A stretch of 18,724 bases of DNA. Origin: an uncultured Veillonellaceae bacterium (GTDB lineage Bacteria > Bacillota > Negativicutes > Veillonellales > Megasphaeraceae). The translations under genes were made by a program, and so were the position numbers. The DNA lies in NCBI GenBank assembly GCA_900546795.1, contig UREG01000028.1, forward strand, positions 1-18,724. Direction: 5' to 3'. Numbering within the stretch: the first letter of the stretch is position 1; the number at the start of each line of letters is the position of its first letter. This document shows, in pieces, positions 1 to 6,841 of the stretch. The notes under the pieces were generated by a model that made no database searches, was not told the origin of the DNA, and worked only from the letters and a program-made list of their open reading frames with translations.

Positions 1-165
1 TTTCAGCCGAGCCAATTCTTTCAGCTCTTTTTGCTTGCGCCGGATATAGGTGCCGTATAATTTCTGGACGGATACTCTGCTGTCCTGTTCTATTTCCATC
101 AGCAGATCAAACGAAAGTTCCTCTCCCTTTAGAAGCTCCTGGATCTCTTTTACCGATCTATTCAT
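1..165 (-). CDS. rnhB: Ribonuclease HII, N-terminal fragment (gene runs off the left edge)
   Basis: RNase HII cuts the RNA strand at ribonucleotides embedded in DNA and in RNA/DNA hybrids. Only the first 55 codons are in the window, read leftward from an ATG at 165 (MNRSVKEIQELLKG...). This is the helical N-terminal extension typical of Firmicute RNase HII (segments such as KEIQELL and DSRVSVQKL followed by a basic helix). The catalytic domain with its GxDE motif would lie outside. The start overlaps the end of rbgA by 8 nt and has a GAGG ribosome-binding site about 7 nt upstream, so the two genes are probably translationally coupled. The order rplS-rbgA-rnhB matches Bacillus subtilis. The call rests on the N-terminal resemblance plus synteny, not on active-site residues. 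Confidence 0.8.
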   Translation of the reverse strand, partial: MNRSVKEIQELLKGEELSFDLLMEIEQDSRVSVQKLYGTYIRRKQKELKELARLK

Positions 166-1033
166 ACTCTGCCTCTTGCTGTTCGTTCGGATAGTCTATA
201 GAAACAAGCCCCAATTTTCCATCGCGGAACTCTTTTAAAATCAATTTGCGGGCTTTCTCTAAATCTATTTCTCCGCCTTTAATCAGACAGCCTCGTTTTC
301 TTCCAATGATTTCTATAACGGCAGCTGCGCCTTTAGCACAATCATCGTCCGTCAATTTATATCGCTCGCAAAAAGACTCTTTATAATGAAGCAGCAATGT
401 TTCTACTAAAAACTGTACCACGGATTCCATGTCGAGTACATCATCTGATATAGAACCAATCGCCCCTAGTTTAGCCGCGCCACGCTGATCTTCTAATTTA
501 GGCCATAAGATCCCCGGCGTATCCAAAAGCTCCAGATTTTGATGCAGGCGTACCCACTGTTTTCCTTTCGTTTCCCCCGGTTTATTGGCAGCCTTTGCAG
601 ACGCGCCGCCGGCAAGTGTGTTAATAAGCGTGGATTTTCCTACGTTCGGAATTCCTAAAATGATCGTACGCACGCTCCGGGCTTTCATTCCTTTGCTTTT
701 CCATTTTTCAATAACCGGCGAAGCCAACTGCAATACTTGCTGTACCAGCAGTTTAAGCGGCGCGCGGCTTTTGCTGTTCAGTGCGATAGCCGGTATTCCC
801 TGTTCTTTATAATAAGAAATCCAGGCTTTTGTTACTTCTGCATCCGCTAAATCAGCTTTATTCAGCACAATAATACGCGGTTTGCTGTGCGTCACTTCCT
901 CGATCACTGGGTTGCTGCTGCTCAGCGGAATACGGGCGTCCCGCAGTTCGATGACCACATCAATTACTTTCATATTTTTTTCTATTAATTCCCGAGCCTT
1001 TTTCATATGCCCGGGATACCAGTTGATGATCAT
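158..1033 (-). CDS. rbgA: Ribosome biogenesis GTPase RbgA (YlqF)
   Basis: This is a circularly permuted GTPase that acts late in 50S subunit assembly in Firmicutes. At 291 residues it has the usual length. The GTPase motifs appear in permuted order: G4 NKAD at residues 58-61, a G5-like ALNSKSR near 84-90, G1 GIPNVGKS at 127-134, the G2 region PGETKG near 152-157, and G3 DTPG at 171-174. The N-terminus (INWYPGHMKKA) is a family hallmark, and a helical C-terminal domain follows. The ATG at 1033 is preceded by a good AGGAGG. An intrinsic terminator lies only 26 nt upstream of the start, just after rplS, so expression must come from read-through or from a promoter upstream of the hairpin. The 3' end overlaps rnhB by 8 nt. 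Confidence 0.96.
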   Translation of the reverse strand: MIINWYPGHMKKARELIEKNMKVIDVVIELRDARIPLSSSNPVIEEVTHSKPRIIVLNKADLADAEVTKAWISYYKEQGIPAIALNSKSRAPLKLLVQQVLQLASPVIEKWKSKGMKARSVRTIILGIPNVGKSTLINTLAGGASAKAANKPGETKGKQWVRLHQNLELLDTPGILWPKLEDQRGAAKLGAIGSISDDVLDMESVVQFLVETLLLHYKESFCERYKLTDDDCAKGAAAVIEIIGRKRGCLIKGGEIDLEKARKLILKEFRDGKLGLVSIDYPNEQQEAEYE

Positions 1034-1059
1034 ACCCTTCCTCCTGTCTCTATGCTTAC

Positions 1060-1090
1060 AAAAAAAGGACTGCCGCAGCAGTCCTTTTTT
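1060..1090 (-). terminator. Intrinsic terminator between rplS and rbgA
   Basis: A perfect 7-bp stem (GGACTGC at 1067-1073 with GCAGTCC at 1078-1084) with a 4-nt loop is flanked by A-runs on the left and T-runs on the right. It extends as A-T pairs and could work in both directions. Read on the minus strand, the hairpin starts 6 nt after the rplS stop codon and is followed by seven U's. It should therefore end much of the rplS transcript and lower expression of rbgA and rnhB relative to L19. Confidence 0.85.
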
Positions 1091-1096
1091 ATTTGA

Positions 1097-1438
1097 TTAG
1101 CGTTTTTCCCGAATACGAGCTGCTTTACCAGTAAGGTTGCGCAGGTAGTGAAGTTTTGCACGGCGAACAATACCGCGGCGCATTACTTCGATTTTAGCCA
1201 AACGCGGGGAATGAACCGGGAAGGTTCTTTCTACACCCACGTTGTAAGAAATACGGCGAACCGTAAAGGTTTCTTTTACGCCGCCATTTTTACGAGCGAT
1301 TACCAAACCTTCAAATACCTGAATACGTTCACGGTTGCCTTCGACAACTTTTACGTGTACGCGCACCGTATCGCCTACGCGAAATTCCGGAATGTCATTG
1401 CGAAGCTGTTCTTGTTCAATTACGTTGATAATGTTCAT
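1097..1438 (-). CDS. rplS: Large ribosomal subunit protein bL19
   Basis: L19 sits at the 30S-50S interface of the ribosome. The chosen start at 1438 gives 113 residues beginning MNIINVIEQEQLR, the standard L19 N-terminus, with AGGAGG six nt upstream. An in-frame ATG at 1471 would add 11 residues but lacks a ribosome-binding site and would run through the real one, so I reject it. Typical L19 segments are visible: FRVGDTVRVHVKVVEG, RIQVFEGLVIARKNGG, FTVRRISYNVGVERTFPVHSP and the basic C-terminus RRAKLHYLRNLTGKAARI. The gene has its own promoter just after glyS and is followed by an intrinsic terminator. Trace read-through from glyS is likely because no hairpin separates them. Confidence 0.98.
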   Translation of the reverse strand: MNIINVIEQEQLRNDIPEFRVGDTVRVHVKVVEGNRERIQVFEGLVIARKNGGVKETFTVRRISYNVGVERTFPVHSPRLAKIEVMRRGIVRRAKLHYLRNLTGKAARIREKR

Positions 1439-1467
1439 TTTTATCCTCCTAAATTCAGATATTCTTA

Positions 1468-1485
1468 CCATTTACCGTAAAATGG
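1468..1485 (-). other. Small hairpin in the rplS 5' leader
   Basis: Six base pairs (CCATTT at 1468-1473 with AAATGG at 1480-1485) close a 6-nt loop inside the roughly 67-nt untranslated leader between the predicted rplS transcription start and the L19 ribosome-binding site. Many Firmicute L19 mRNAs carry an autoregulatory leader. I cannot match this short stem to that consensus by eye, so a regulatory role is only a possibility. Confidence 0.3.
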
Positions 1486-1512
1486 CAGCGGACTATCCTG
1501 ATTAACAGCGAT

Positions 1513-1541
1513 ATTTTATCACAAAGCGCCTCGTTTGTCCA
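1513..1541 (-). promoter_or_regulatory. Promoter of rplS
   Basis: Reading leftward, TGGACA (1541-1536, five of six matches to the -35 consensus) is followed after exactly 17 nt by TAAAAT (1518-1513). A TG dinucleotide in the extended -10 position strengthens it. Predicted transcription start is near 1506. The -35 box lies 7 nt after the glyS stop codon. Confidence 0.75.
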
Positions 1542-1548
1542 ATAGTTT

Positions 1549-3597
1549 TTAGCCTAATTTATAGATATTGCCGAAGCAGTTTGTCAGATTGAAAACCGAT
1601 TTTAACAAATGCAGCCGATTTGCCTTGATATCTTCTTCTTTGACCATAACCATAACATGTTCCATAAAGTTATGAATCGGTTCATGGATAGATTCGAGCA
1701 ATGCCGCAGCGTTTTCAAAGTCATATTTTCCGGCAGCCTGGATCACGCCGTCATGAATGCTCATATACGCCTGATACAGTGCTTTTTCTTCTTCCGCCTG
1801 AAGCAAGGATTCATCAATAGCATCGGCTTCTGCATCTTTAGAAATATTTCCTACGCGGGTATACGTCTGAATCAGTTCTTCCCGATGGAGAATATCCGCT
1901 TCTTTCAGCGCTTTAATCGTGCAGGTCAGACCGCACACGTCATCCCAGCCCATATCCAGTACGGCGTCCGCTAAACGGTAGTCATATCCTGCGTCTAAAT
2001 ACATATTGCGAAGACGAAGCATGAAGAATTCATAAAGCTGCCCAATAACAACGTCTTTATTTTCCGCCTGCAGCAGATCCAATACCTTTTCAAAAACTCG
2101 TTTTAACCCAATATGAAGTCCGGCATCATTGATAATATTTAAAATCCCAATCGTCTGCCGGCGCAATGCAAACGGATCCTGCGACCCCGTAGGAATAAGT
2201 CCGCGGCTGAAAATGGCGGCAATCGTATCAAACTTATCTGCCAAGCTCAGCAAAATACCATATTTGGTTTTAGGCAGGATATCCCCGGCAAAACGCGGCA
2301 GATACTGTTCAAAGATCGCTTCCGCCACACCCTCTTTTTCGCCGTCTAAGCGTGCATATTCACGCCCCATTACGCCTTGCAGTTCTGTAAATTCCGTTAC
2401 CATACCGGTCAGAAGATCCGCTTTTGCCAGCAAGGAGGCTCTACGCAGCATGCCCGGGCAGACACCTTCAGTCATACCCGTTTCCTCTTTCAAGAATATC
2501 GTCAGCGCTTCCAGCCGCTGCGCCTTATCATACAGCGTGCCCAAACCGTCCTGAAATACGATGCGTTTTAGGCCTTCTACCCGTTCTTCCAATTTCTGTT
2601 TTCTATCTTCATTGAAGAAGAATTTTGCATCGTCCAAACGCGCCCGCAGCACGCGTTCATTGCCATTCTGCACCGTCGTAAGCGCATATTCCCCGCCGTT
2701 GCGCACCGTAAGGAAATACGGCATCAATTTTCCATTTCCATCGATTACCGGAAAATACCGCTGGTGATCTTTCATCGGCGTAATAACTGCCGCATCGGGA
2801 AGTTGCAAATATTCCGCATCGATATTGCCGCACAGTGCCGTAGGATACTCTACCAGATAATTTACTTCTTCCAAAAGTTCCTCATCCATTTCTACGACGC
2901 CGCCTTTTTCCGCTGCCAACGCCTGGAGCTGCTTCCAAATAAGCGCTTTTCTCTTTTCCGGATCTGCGATAACAAAATTTTCTTCCATGATGCGCAAGTA
3001 TTCCTGCGCTGCCGGAATCTCTACAGCACCTTGGCTCAAGAACCGATGGCCCATCGATACTTTTCCAGTATGTACATGCGCCACTTCAAACGGAATAACT
3101 TCTTCGCCGCACAGCGCCACAATCCAGCGAATCGGGCGGACAAACCGCATTTCTTCATTCCCCCACCGCATGCTTTTCGGGAACGTCATCTTAGTAATAA
3201 TATCGGATAAAATCTCTGGAAGCAGCGCTTTAGTATCTTTCCCTTTGCTTTCTACAACCGCATAAACGTATCCGTCTTCCTGTATGAGCTGTCCTACCTC
3301 AATCCCCTGGCCGCGGGCAAACCCCATAGCCGCTTTCGTAGGATTTCCTTCTGCATCAAACGCGATTTTTAAAGAAGGTCCTTTATTTTTGCTTACCGTA
3401 TCCGCCTGTTTTTCCGCGGCTTCTTCTACGATTAAGGTCATGCGCCGGGGCGTACCGTACGTCCGGATTGCGCCCGTTTCTATTTTAGCTTCTGCAAAAT
3501 GAGCCGCTGCACTGTCTTTAAGCTGCGCCAGCAATCCGCTCATAAATTTTGCAGGAATCTCTTCCGTTCCAATTTCAAGAAGAATATAATTACTCAT
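1549..3597 (-). CDS. glyS: Glycyl-tRNA synthetase, beta subunit
   Basis: This is the beta subunit of the bacterial alpha2beta2-type glycyl-tRNA synthetase. It binds tRNA-Gly, while the alpha subunit holds the aminoacylation site. The start at 3597 gives 682 residues beginning MSNYILLEIGTEEIPAKFM, the standard GlyS opening, with an AAGGAGG site 10 nt upstream. A longer in-frame reading begins inside glyQ and is rejected. Visible blocks include TYGTPRRM (47-53), FPKSMRWG (139-146), FVRPIRWIVAL (152-162), the degenerate HD-type region (around 390-460), GSQDPFALRR (471-480), and the C-terminal anticodon-binding region with HVMVMVKEEDIKANRLHLL (647-665). Length is normal. It starts 2 nt after the glyQ stop, so the two subunits are co-translated. 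No terminator is visible after it. Confidence 0.98.
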   Translation of the reverse strand: MSNYILLEIGTEEIPAKFMSGLLAQLKDSAAAHFAEAKIETGAIRTYGTPRRMTLIVEEAAEKQADTVSKNKGPSLKIAFDAEGNPTKAAMGFARGQGIEVGQLIQEDGYVYAVVESKGKDTKALLPEILSDIITKMTFPKSMRWGNEEMRFVRPIRWIVALCGEEVIPFEVAHVHTGKVSMGHRFLSQGAVEIPAAQEYLRIMEENFVIADPEKRKALIWKQLQALAAEKGGVVEMDEELLEEVNYLVEYPTALCGNIDAEYLQLPDAAVITPMKDHQRYFPVIDGNGKLMPYFLTVRNGGEYALTTVQNGNERVLRARLDDAKFFFNEDRKQKLEERVEGLKRIVFQDGLGTLYDKAQRLEALTIFLKEETGMTEGVCPGMLRRASLLAKADLLTGMVTEFTELQGVMGREYARLDGEKEGVAEAIFEQYLPRFAGDILPKTKYGILLSLADKFDTIAAIFSRGLIPTGSQDPFALRRQTIGILNIINDAGLHIGLKRVFEKVLDLLQAENKDVVIGQLYEFFMLRLRNMYLDAGYDYRLADAVLDMGWDDVCGLTCTIKALKEADILHREELIQTYTRVGNISKDAEADAIDESLLQAEEEKALYQAYMSIHDGVIQAAGKYDFENAAALLESIHEPIHNFMEHVMVMVKEEDIKANRLHLLKSVFNLTNCFGNIYKLG

Positions 3598-3599
3598 TA

Positions 3600-4478
3600 T
3601 TATTTGTCCTCCTTTTTCAACATAGGGAACCCAAGTTTTTCCCGCTGTTCCAAATAGTTTTTCGCACAAATACGAGCCATGCTGCGAACGCGTCCGATAA
3701 ACGCCGCCCGTTCGCTGACACTGATCGCTCCGCGTGCATCCAGCAAGTTGAATGTATGGGAACATTTCAGTACATAATCATAGGCAGGCAGCACATAACC
3801 CAGCTTTACAACCCGATAGGCTTCTGCTTCATATAAATCAAAGAGATGGAACAACAGCTTTTCATCGGAAAGCTGGAAATTATACATGGACTGTTCATAC
3901 TCATTCTGATGAAATACATCGCCGTATGTCACTCGTTCATTCCAATCCAAATCATACACATTTTCTTTCCCCTGGATATACATCGCCAAGCGTTCCAATC
4001 CATAGGTAATTTCTACAGAAACCGGTTTCACATCGATGCCGCCTACCTGCTGGAAATATGTAAACTGCGTTACTTCCATGCCATCGAGCCATACTTCCCA
4101 GCCCAGTCCCCATGCGCCCAGCGTCGGAGATTCCCAGTTATCTTCTACGAATCGGATATCATGTTCTTCCGGATGAATCCCCAGCCGTTTTAAACTTTCC
4201 AAATATAATTCCTGAATATTGTCCGGCGACGGCTTGCAAATAACCTGGAACTGATGATGCTGATACAGCCGGTTCGGATTATCCCCATACCGCCCATCGG
4301 CCGGCCGGCGGGACGGCTCTACATAGGCTACGTTCCACGGTTCCGGCCCTAATACGCGCAGAAAGGTGGCTGGATTCATCGTGCCCGCTCCTTTTTCTAC
4401 GTCGTACGGCTGCTGCAAAATGCAGCCTTGCTCTGCCCAAAACGTTTGCAGTGTAAAAATAATTTCCTGAAATGTCAT
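3600..4478 (-). CDS. glyQ: Glycyl-tRNA synthetase, alpha subunit
   Basis: This is the catalytic subunit of the heterotetrameric glycyl-tRNA synthetase. It activates glycine with ATP and loads tRNA-Gly. At 292 residues it has the normal length. Family signatures are unbroken: FWAEQGCILQQPYDVEKGAGT near 13-33, VEPSRRPADGRYGDNPNR (53-70) with YQHHQFQV (72-79) in the class II motif-2 region, and EITYGLERLAMYIQG (156-170) as motif 3. The ATG at 4478 is preceded by AGGAGGG that begins directly after the T-box terminator's U-tract. Expression is controlled by that T-box leader, so it should rise when uncharged tRNA-Gly accumulates. glyS follows after 2 nt. Confidence 0.98.
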   Translation of the reverse strand: MTFQEIIFTLQTFWAEQGCILQQPYDVEKGAGTMNPATFLRVLGPEPWNVAYVEPSRRPADGRYGDNPNRLYQHHQFQVICKPSPDNIQELYLESLKRLGIHPEEHDIRFVEDNWESPTLGAWGLGWEVWLDGMEVTQFTYFQQVGGIDVKPVSVEITYGLERLAMYIQGKENVYDLDWNERVTYGDVFHQNEYEQSMYNFQLSDEKLLFHLFDLYEAEAYRVVKLGYVLPAYDYVLKCSHTFNLLDARGAISVSERAAFIGRVRSMARICAKNYLEQREKLGFPMLKKEDK

Positions 4479-4500
4479 GATTCTTCCCTCCTAAAAAAAT

Positions 4501-4721
4501 AAAAAATCCCTGCAACAGTTAACTGTTACAGGGACGAGTTTGTACTAACCCGCGGTTCCACCCTTATTGGCGTTATGCCCGCTTTGTCTATTACGGCTTT
4601 TACACATCTTAAAAGACTTCCTGCCGCTGCCTTCGGAGCGCCTTCGATTCCGTTGATAAGCTCACACCCGCCTTATCTCGCTGCTGTGTCATCTACTACT
4701 CTCCTGCATCGCATTTTATTT
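4501..4721 (-). promoter_or_regulatory. Glycine T-box riboswitch leader of glyQS
   Basis: The untranslated leader carries the T-box sequence AAGGGTGGAACCGCGGGTT (minus strand, about 4566-4548). Upstream lies a Stem I region with the AGTAGTAGATG internal-loop motif, the distal-loop element AAGGCGGGTGTGAGC, and the specifier context GAAGGCGCTCC. I place the specifier codon GGC (glycine) at 4642-4640. Downstream is a strong terminator stem (CCCTG...CAGGG at 4508-4533, 13 pairs including one G-U in the RNA), followed by two U-runs. Uncharged tRNA-Gly binding should favour the antiterminator and allow transcription of glyQS. The layout closely follows glyQS leaders of other Firmicutes. Confidence 0.95.
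4508..4533 (-). terminator. T-box regulated terminator hairpin
   Basis: A 13-pair stem with essentially no loop is centred on AACAGTTAACTGTT, and the minus-strand transcript continues into ATTTTTTATTTTTTT. The 5' arm begins right after the CTCGT that ends the antiterminator side, so the two structures compete. It is the output element of the T-box. Confidence 0.9.
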
Positions 4722-4727
4722 TTTCCT

Positions 4728-4756
4728 ATCATAGCAAACCAGCACTTTTTTGTCAA
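4728..4756 (-). promoter_or_regulatory. Promoter of glyQS
   Basis: Leftward TTGACA (4756-4751, perfect -35), 17-nt spacer, TATGAT (4733-4728, five of six). Predicted start near 4721, giving a leader of about 240 nt that fits the T-box. The -35 box overlaps the recO stop codon: the TGA of recO is inside TTGACA. Confidence 0.9.
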
Positions 4757-5499
4757 TTATTCTCAGCCAAATCCAAGAAACTCCGGCTGTTCAATTCCTT
4801 TTCCGCGCACTGTTCCGCATAATCCAGTAAAAGCTGTTCTAAAAATGCCGCCTGCCGCCGGGTAATCGCTGCAATGACGCCTGTCTTAAAATACGACAGC
4901 AGGGACTTCCACAATTCACGGAATTCTTCTGATATCCGTTCTTCTTTCACTTCCACCCCAAATTCTTTCATTACATCATTATCGATCCAATACCGCTTCT
5001 TTCCCTGACAAAATCCAGAGTAGATTCGGCAATATCTCAGATCCGGCAAATACCCTAAATAGGAAATCAGGTTCCAGCCGGCAATCATGGTCAATACGGG
5101 CAGGTTTTTTTTTCCTATTTGCTCGCCATACCGGCGCAGCAATTCATATATATGCCAATCAGAGTCCTGGCCGGAACAAAACGACTGCACCAGTTCTACC
5201 ATAATCGCAGTATACACAAAAGTCTCCAGGCTCTCGTGCACTAACCCGGGAGCCGTGATGCGCTCCGTTTGGCTGACATGAAAAAGAGCGTCAGAAAAAC
5301 TGCCGCTGCACCGCACTTCTGAAAAAGGCCGGCTCAGCAGCGATGCATTTTTCCCTTGACTTTTAGACGTCATATATACCGGAAGCAAACCGCGCTCTTT
5401 CGTATACAGCCAGCATGTTTTTCCTTTCGCGCCGCCTTTTCCCATATGAAGAACAATGCCGGTCACCATAGCCCGATCCATATTGCCGTCACGTCGCAT
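4753..5499 (-). CDS. recO: DNA repair and recombination protein RecO
   Basis: RecO helps load RecA on single-stranded DNA and promotes strand annealing with RecR. The 248-residue protein has the RecO plan. An N-terminal OB-fold region carries GIVLHMGKGGAKGKTCWLY and ERGLLPVYMTSKSQGK (14-50). A helical domain follows with FVYTAIMVELVQ (94-105) and ISYLGYLPDLRYC (145-157). Sequence conservation looks low. Only two cysteines (157 and 164) lie where many RecO proteins have a four-cysteine zinc finger. The start at 5499 is supported by GGAGGTGA nine nt upstream. It overlaps the end of the CNNM gene by 11 nt, so the two are coupled. Synteny (era upstream, glyQS downstream) strongly supports the name. 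Confidence 0.88.
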   Translation of the reverse strand: MRRDGNMDRAMVTGIVLHMGKGGAKGKTCWLYTKERGLLPVYMTSKSQGKNASLLSRPFSEVRCSGSFSDALFHVSQTERITAPGLVHESLETFVYTAIMVELVQSFCSGQDSDWHIYELLRRYGEQIGKKNLPVLTMIAGWNLISYLGYLPDLRYCRIYSGFCQGKKRYWIDNDVMKEFGVEVKEERISEEFRELWKSLLSYFKTGVIAAITRRQAAFLEQLLLDYAEQCAEKELNSRSFLDLAENN

Positions 5500-6787
5500 C
5501 CTGCGTCACCTCCGGCAGTTCTTTTTTCAAAAGCACCGCTTTTACCCGGCTTATCCGAAATCCGTCCATCTGCAGAATTATAAACCGATAGCCGTTTATT
5601 TCCGCTTCTTCGCCTACAGCCGGCGCATGTCCCAAATGATTAAAGATATATCCGCCAATCGTATCTGCCTCAATATCTTCCAATTGGATGTCCAGCAATT
5701 CTTCTACGTCTTCGATCAGCACCGTGCCGTCAAACTCAAAGGAACCGTTCGTATATTTTACGATTTCCGGCGCCTCCTGATCATGCTCGTTTTGAATATC
5801 GCCGACTAATTCCTCTAAAATATCTTCCAGGCCAACCAGTCCGACGGTGCCGCCATATTCATCTACCACTACCGCCAGATACACTCGCTTCCGCTTCATC
5901 ATCTGCAATAAAACAGATACGCGCATAATCTCCGGAACCATTAGTATTTCTTTTTTTATTATCTCCAAGTTTGGATTTTCCGACAGGGAATCTTCCAGCA
6001 AATCCTTTACATGCACCAGACCAATAATATGATCTTTATCGCCGCTGCACAACGGATATCGGGTATGTTTAGAATGAAGCACCACTTCCATATTCTCCTG
6101 CAAACTATCCATCACATCTAAACAGACCATCTTCTGCCGCGGTATCATCACTTCTTTGGCGAGCGTTTCTGAAAAATCAAACACATTATCAATCAATTCA
6201 CTTTCCATCTGATCGATCTCTCCGCCCTCATGACTCGCATTGACCAATACCCGCAGCTCTTCTTCTGAATGAACCCGCTCCGTCTCATCTGCCAAGGAAA
6301 GAGAAAATCCCCGCAGCATCCATTGCCCCAGCTTACGGCCAGCAAAAACAACGGGCCGCAGCAGCAGCTCATTCCAATACAATAAATCCGCCGTTCGTTT
6401 CCATTCCCGCTCTGCCGCCTGCACACCGACAGACTGGGGAACTAATTCAGCCAAACTCCAGTGCAGCCACAAAAAGAAAAGAAACACGCTTCCGGCTGCC
6501 AGCTCCGGCCATAAAAACACGGCCATATATTCGTTCGGCAGGTACCGGACTGAAATGTCTGCGATAGAAAGGGCAAACACGCCTTCTGCCGCAGCCATTA
6601 TCACCGCAGTCACCCATATGCTAAACTGTGCCGCACTCAATACTTCAGCAGATTTTTCCCCTATATGCCGCAGCCGGCTGCTTTCCTGGGCCGCATCTTC
6701 CAATTGTCCGCCTCGTTTCACCTGAATGAGAGCGTACTTTCCTACGACCAATAAAACGTGAAGCAGCAGTACTGGAATAAACAGCAT
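5489..6787 (-). CDS. CNNM/HlyC-CorC family membrane protein with CBS pair
   Basis: This is an integral membrane protein of the CNNM/CorC type, a family linked to Mg2+/Co2+ efflux and historically annotated as hemolysin. Order of parts: a DUF21-like transmembrane domain (hydrophobic segments about 1-20, 53-75, 88-111, 138-155, with AELVPQSVG at 113-121 matching the usual GE-x-PK block); a CBS pair, with EVMIPRQKMVCLDV (212-225), TRYPL...HIIGLVHVKDLL (242-264) and VVVDEYGGTVGLVGLEDILEELVGDI (306-331); and a C-terminal transporter-associated domain (FEFDGTVLIEDVEELL, 350-365). The ATG at 6787 has no clear ribosome-binding site. A GGGAGG lies 44 nt further upstream, with only AUA/AUU codons in frame at the right distance, so the true start is uncertain. 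It overlaps recO by 11 nt. Transported ion is not deducible here. Confidence 0.9.
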   Translation of the reverse strand: MLFIPVLLLHVLLVVGKYALIQVKRGGQLEDAAQESSRLRHIGEKSAEVLSAAQFSIWVTAVIMAAAEGVFALSIADISVRYLPNEYMAVFLWPELAAGSVFLFFLWLHWSLAELVPQSVGVQAAEREWKRTADLLYWNELLLRPVVFAGRKLGQWMLRGFSLSLADETERVHSEEELRVLVNASHEGGEIDQMESELIDNVFDFSETLAKEVMIPRQKMVCLDVMDSLQENMEVVLHSKHTRYPLCSGDKDHIIGLVHVKDLLEDSLSENPNLEIIKKEILMVPEIMRVSVLLQMMKRKRVYLAVVVDEYGGTVGLVGLEDILEELVGDIQNEHDQEAPEIVKYTNGSFEFDGTVLIEDVEELLDIQLEDIEADTIGGYIFNHLGHAPAVGEEAEINGYRFIILQMDGFRISRVKAVLLKKELPEVTQDAT

Positions 6788-6841
6788 GCCGCAAACTGCC
6801 GTCCATTGATTCCAAGTAATTATAACGATCCCTCCCTGCGA

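Noticed and set aside
1439..1471. Longer rplS reading from an in-frame ATG at 1471.
   Set aside because: No ribosome-binding site precedes it, the real AGGAGG would lie inside the coding region, and L19 proteins start at MNII.
2764..3210. A 148-codon plus-strand open frame opposite glyS.
   Set aside because: It is antisense to a conserved synthetase gene, without a convincing ribosome-binding site or recognisable domain.
3598..3765. Longer glyS reading starting at 3765 inside glyQ.
   Set aside because: The extra 56 residues are an out-of-frame reading of glyQ. MSNYILLEIGTEE at 3597 with AAGGAGG is the family start.
4279..4515. A 78-codon minus-strand open frame overlapping the glyQ start and T-box terminator.
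   Set aside because: It is an out-of-frame reading of the leader and glyQ; its start lies in the terminator U-run.
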